The translations under genes and the position numbers were made by a program. Below, one piece after another: positions 60,201-64,000 of a DNA stretch of 64,000 nucleotides. The stretch's first letter is position 1, and each line of letters starts with the position of its first letter. The stretch comes from Microplitis mediator (Eukaryota > Arthropoda > Insecta > Hymenoptera > Braconidae), in contig NC_079977.1 in the NCBI RefSeq assembly GCF_029852145.1, positions 4,301,879 through 4,365,878 on the forward strand, read 5' to 3'. Below the pieces are notes generated by a model, which saw only the letters and a program-made list of their open reading frames with translations, searched no databases and had not been told where the DNA came from.

Positions 60201-60606
60201 AGCAATCCGCACTTTTTTGTTTGAAGAAAATCAAATTTCTCGGAATGAGGACTATTATTAACGCAAGTTTTTTTTATGTTCCTACGAAAATAGAAAAGTT
60301 GCTTAAACTACTGGATAACTTTCTTGGGAGAAAAGATATACATGGAAAGGGAAGTCAGCAAAGCAAGGCAACAGCAGCAGTAGTTCGGTGCTCGTCACTA
60401 GATGGCCCCCACCTCTTGTAGTGTTCCTGGTAAGACACTTATGTCAGAAGTATTATATTCCAAGCTAGAGAACGATCCTTGCGAGATTAATTCTCTGCTA
60501 TTTGACTGAGTGTCAAATATCATTAATGATTATAATTAAATATCTTTAAAATTAAATTATGACATCAATGTTTTTAAAATAATTTTTGTAGTGATAGAAA
60601 AATATC
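60201..60606. other. Mixed-composition non-coding DNA
   Basis: 60355-60435 is GC-richer and contains CAACAGCAGCAGTAG followed by a good donor, GTTCCTG then GTAAGA, at about 60430. A plus-strand frame from 60221 covers it but has no motif. Possibly an untranslated exon; no partner exon found. Confidence 0.25.
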
Positions 60607-60972
60607 AAGCACATTTAAGGTAATGAATAAAATTCTTCGGTATTAATCACATAAATGCTGGCTATTAAAGAAAAAAAAAGTATATTATTTACTTGGTAAA
60701 TGTGACTAAAAAAAGAGAATTTTTTACTTCGATTTCTGATGAAATTTGGAAAATTAATTTTTAAAAATTTTGTAATTTCCGTATATTAAGTAAATTTATT
60801 TTATGAATATTATTTTATACATGTTAATTATTTTGAAATTAATTGTGAATGCCATTCGAAAATTAAGTACATTTAATGTAATGAAAAAAATTCTTCGTTG
60901 TTAATCACATAAATGCTGGCTATTAAAGAAAAAAAAAGTATATTATTTATTTGGTAAATGTGACTAAACAAA
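60607..60972 (+). repeat. Direct repeats around a duplicated 150-bp segment
   Basis: 60607-60713 and 60865-60972 are close direct copies (ATCACATAAATGCTGGCTAT, then TAAAGAAAAAAAAAGTATAT). Between them sits the 150-bp segment also found at 55277-55427. The layout suggests a tandem duplication of a 257-bp unit that lost its last part, or insertion with a long duplication. Confidence 0.85.
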
Positions 60973-61091
60973 CGAATTTTTGCGCATCAGTGTTATTATT
61001 GTTTGTTCTTTAATCAGCTCTAAATCTGCTGTTGTTTAGATTCCTGTTATCCATTGGTTTGTTGTCGCCTTGCTCATTTTCTTGTTTGGAT

Positions 61092-61396
61092 TCATCTGAT
61101 TTGGATACATCTAGTGAAGTATCTTCCATTGCCTATTCTGTTGAGCTTCCCCGATGCCTGTAGATGCGGGTTTATGATTGACTGGGTTTCAGCCGATCCC
61201 GAAATTAGAGGCAAGTTGTCATTCAGAAATGGTCTTAGCCTTTGGTAACAGAAATGGCAAATGCGATTAGATTCTCTTTAATTACATTCGGACTGCAGTA
61301 ACGTTCGCCTTTCATGGTAACTCCATTATTTCTTCGTCCGACATTGTAGGAATCTCTGGTTCTTTCCGCGAGTCCGGCATGATTAACTTTGTCAAC
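61092..61396 (-). pseudogene. Possible decayed coding sequence, frameshifted
   Basis: About 300 bp of near-balanced composition in a 75% A/T setting. On the minus strand three partly overlapping frames look protein-like in turn: MPDSRKEPEIPTMSDEEI from 61380; a frame from 61396 with MKGERYCSPNVIKENL ending at 61235; then one with RICHFCYQRLRPFLND and SGSAETQSIINPHLQASG ending at 61092. A fourth stretch continues to about 61020 (MEDTSLDVSKSDESKQENEQ). Going from one to the next needs frameshifts. This fits a broken gene copy or exons joined by undetected introns. The plus-strand 64-codon frame over it is less convincing. No family recognised. Confidence 0.3.
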
Positions 61397-61399
61397 CGT

Positions 61400-62214
61400 A
61401 AAAAATTAAAAAAAAAGTCAAGTGTGCTTTGAACACTGAAAATACCAAAGTAAAGTCCGCATTTTCTTTTTTTGTCATTTAAAAAAAAGTTTAGTATTTA
61501 GAATCCGAACCTGTTGAGATGAAATTAAAAACTTTTTAAAATTCGCTATTTTACAAGTAATTCAAACCTTCGGAGTTCAGAAGACAGTTGAAAAAAATTA
61601 ATTAATTATTAATATGGAGATGAAAGTAAAATACAAGGTATTTATTTGCATGAGCGTAAATTTAGCTGACAATTGACCATTTTTTAAATTTTTGAATAAA
61701 TAGTGTAGAATAAAAATTAAAAAATTCGTACTCAGAAAATCGAAAAACGTAAAAATAATTTGAAATTTTGAAATAGATAATTTATTTATTTATTTAAAAT
61801 TTATAAATTGTCTCATATCTGGTACATTCACACTCATTTTATCTGCATGAATAAAAAACTCAAAGATTTTTTTAAAGATATTTTTTATTTATTAGAAGCT
61901 CAAGGGTTAATTGTACATATAATTATAATCATTTTAATAAATGACTGAGTATTAACTCAAAAAATCCCTTGGGCTTCATCTAATTCTATTTACTATTATA
62001 TTATAAATATACAGTACATAGTCGTTTAAATACAATATATATGGTTGACAATAATCATATATATTTGTATATTTGTGAACAATGTAGTGAACATTTTATC
62101 ATATCAAGTTAAATAATAAATAAAATATTATTGGTAATAATATATTTTGCGTCGTCCAGCGACATTGTTTACTATTTTACGTGCATTAGGTTTTTCTTAT
62201 TCCCTGGCGAATTC
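61400..62214. other. Non-coding DNA
   Basis: Nothing gene-like recognised. Confidence 0.45.
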
Positions 62215-63185
62215 AAATTACAGCAAATGACAATATTTACCGCAAATTACCGCGTTTTTATCGCAAAATACAACATTGCCACGGAAAAATTGCCGCATTG
62301 ACGGCAATTTATGACAATGCAGGTAATTTACAAAGATTTCTGGTAATTTTACTGCAATTTACGGCATTTTTCAACCCGTAAACACAGTGCAATACGTCAC
62401 TTTACGGTAAAATACCGTAATTTTGTAGTAAACTTGTACGTGCGTGGAAAAATACCGCAATTTTACTGCACTTATGGTAAAATACTGCAGGCTTGCTGCA
62501 AATATATGACAAAATGCGGCAATTTTACCGCAAAATACAGAATTAATGCGGCAAATTTGCAGCATTTGCGGTCATTTACGGTCTATCAGAAAATTACGGT
62601 AAAATACGGCAATTTTACAGCAATTTGCGGAATTCGCTTCTTAATTTTGCATGTTTACGGTCAAATACCACCAGCTATTTACAACTAGATTATGAATTCC
62701 TGTATTTTTACCACAAAATACGGTACTAATGCGGCAATTTATGACCTTTTCGGAAAATTACAGTAACATACGGCAATTTTATCGCAATTTGCGGCAATTT
62801 TTCTTAATGTTACCATAAACCCACATGCTTACAATAAAATACCGCAGGCTTAGTACAAATACGAAATAAATTACTGTACTTTTACCGCGGAATACGGCAT
62901 TGATACGGCAAATTTGTCGCAGTTGCGGTAATTTACGGCCATTTCTGGAAACTTACAGTAAAATACGGCAATTTGCAGCATTTTTCTTAATTTTCCAGTA
63001 AACCCACATATTTACGGTGAAGTACCGCAATTTTACTGCAGGTTTATGGACAATTACCGCAAATTTACTGCATATATATAGAAAATTACTGTACTTTTAC
63101 CCTAAAATTCTGTATTATTTCTGCAATTTACCGTAAAATTGTCGCATTTCATCACAAGACTTCCGAATTCTGTAAATTACGAGAA
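62215..63185. repeat. Degenerate TACCGCAAATTT / AAATTTGCGGTA array
   Basis: Nearly 1 kb made of words such as AATACCGCAATTTTACTGCA and TTTACGGTAAAATACGGCAA in both orientations, spaced irregularly by 15-40 bp. The words are complementary to one another, so the whole stretch can pair with itself. The 64- and 84-codon frames on opposite strands here are products of the repeat. Confidence 0.75.
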
Positions 63186-63197
63186 ATTACGATAGTG

Positions 63198-63302
63198 CCC
63201 TAGTGGAAATTTTTCGGAATTTTCTCTGTAAAACTCAGTTCTAAAGTTCTAAAGACTTTTTCAGAGTTTCTTAAAGAAAAGTCCGTAAAATTTCCACCAG
63301 GG
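63198..63302 (+). repeat. CCCTGGTGGAAAT fold-back, copy 3
   Basis: CCCTAGTGGAAATTTTTCGGA at the left and TTTCCACCAGGG at the right, 105 bp, same length as the 41595 copy. Confidence 0.87.
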
Positions 63303-64000
63303 TGGTCATAATTTATAGTAAATACTCTAATTGACCGTAATTTGAATCCACCAGGGTTTGATTTAAATCCATCAGTTCAAAGAATCCTCGAAGAATGTCT
63401 CGAAATTGTAGGAAATATAAAAACATTCTTTTTTTTATTATTCGTAAGCAGTTTCCTCTAATTTTCTTTTTTTTTTTGAGGTCTACAAAGTTGAATTTTC
63501 TTTAGAGCCTCAATCAAAATAATTCTACATCTCCTCCAGATCACATAAATAAATTCCCACTTACGCGTAATAAAAAAAAAGAAATATTTGTTATTATAAT
63601 AGTGAAAATTTTATACTGAAATTATTGTAATTATGATGATGGGCAGTTTTATTGGCAATAATTGCCCTGCGATCTAACTAATTATTAATGAAGTGCTAGG
63701 CGATTGAAGCTGATTTTTTTTTTTTAAGTTTTGGTTTTGACAACTGATTTTTGACAATTGAACTACATAATTATTTATATCATTGAGACGCCCGCGTCTC
63801 TACGTATGTATTTTATATTTATATTTATAATTATTATATTTATTAATCGAGAAGTAATCGATTTTATTTTAAATTCATAGTTTATTGCTAAAAGTCTACG
63901 ATATATTTAAGTCAAGTCAAAATAATATCATGTGCGTTTGTGTTTTTTTGAACACACAAAAAAAATTAATCCTAGAATCTTATACTTTTAATTCTAATTC
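63303..64000. other. Non-coding DNA
   Basis: Nothing recognised beyond A/T-rich sequence. A short TCCACCAGGG word at 63349 repeats the preceding element's end. Confidence 0.45.

Overview
The window is about 64 kb of very AT-rich eukaryotic DNA: long A/T runs, many (TA)n tracts, spliced genes with GT-AG introns, and no bacterial-type operons or CRISPR arrays. Codon use, intron style and one recognisable protein (a Bin3/MePCE-type RNA cap methyltransferase) point to an insect. A hymenopteran, possibly a parasitoid wasp, is my best guess, but nothing in the sequence proves the order.

Layout. Positions 1-40,000 hold no coding region I can support. They are filled by short non-autonomous repeats, microsatellites and a few GC-richer islands that look regulatory; the clearest is 26.4-27.8 kb, with clustered TGCGCA (NRF1/Ewg-like) motifs and a consensus minus-strand splice donor. 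From 40.4 to 42.2 kb lies a two-exon minus-strand gene for a 219-residue, Asn-rich, unrecognised protein with a KEN box. About 1.5 kb further on, in head-to-head orientation, a probable promoter and non-coding exon (43.64-43.94 kb) lead into the plus-strand bin3/MePCE gene (coding exons 46540-48192, 49052-49270 and 50736-51536; 890 residues). From 51.5 to 58.5 kb there are two large fold-back elements and more repeats. At 59.17-59.46 kb two terminal exons of an unidentified plus-strand gene end in a clear poly(A) signal. At 61.09-61.40 kb a GC-richer block looks like a decayed coding sequence on the minus strand.

The strongest new signal is in the repeats. (1) A ~200 bp family with termini ATGATnCTGAAGTTAGC is flanked by 9-bp target duplications at nine loci; three of these insertions are confirmed by an empty paralogous site within the window. 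(2) A group of elements starts CACnG(A/T)AAAAA and ends with the inverse, often next to TA. Members share their ends but carry quite different internal minisatellites (CATGTTGC hairpin, GGCCCAGGC, GGTGTTAAAATAACACC, AAGAAAATTTTTG). (3) A ~30 bp core, TTGTAGGAAATTTAAT followed by CTCTACAAAAAAGG, recurs inside at least seven repeats that are otherwise unlike each other. (4) A nested D+C composite at 20.8-22.5 kb and 28.7-29.8 kb gives a readable order of insertions. The bin3 introns have also been colonised by these repeats.
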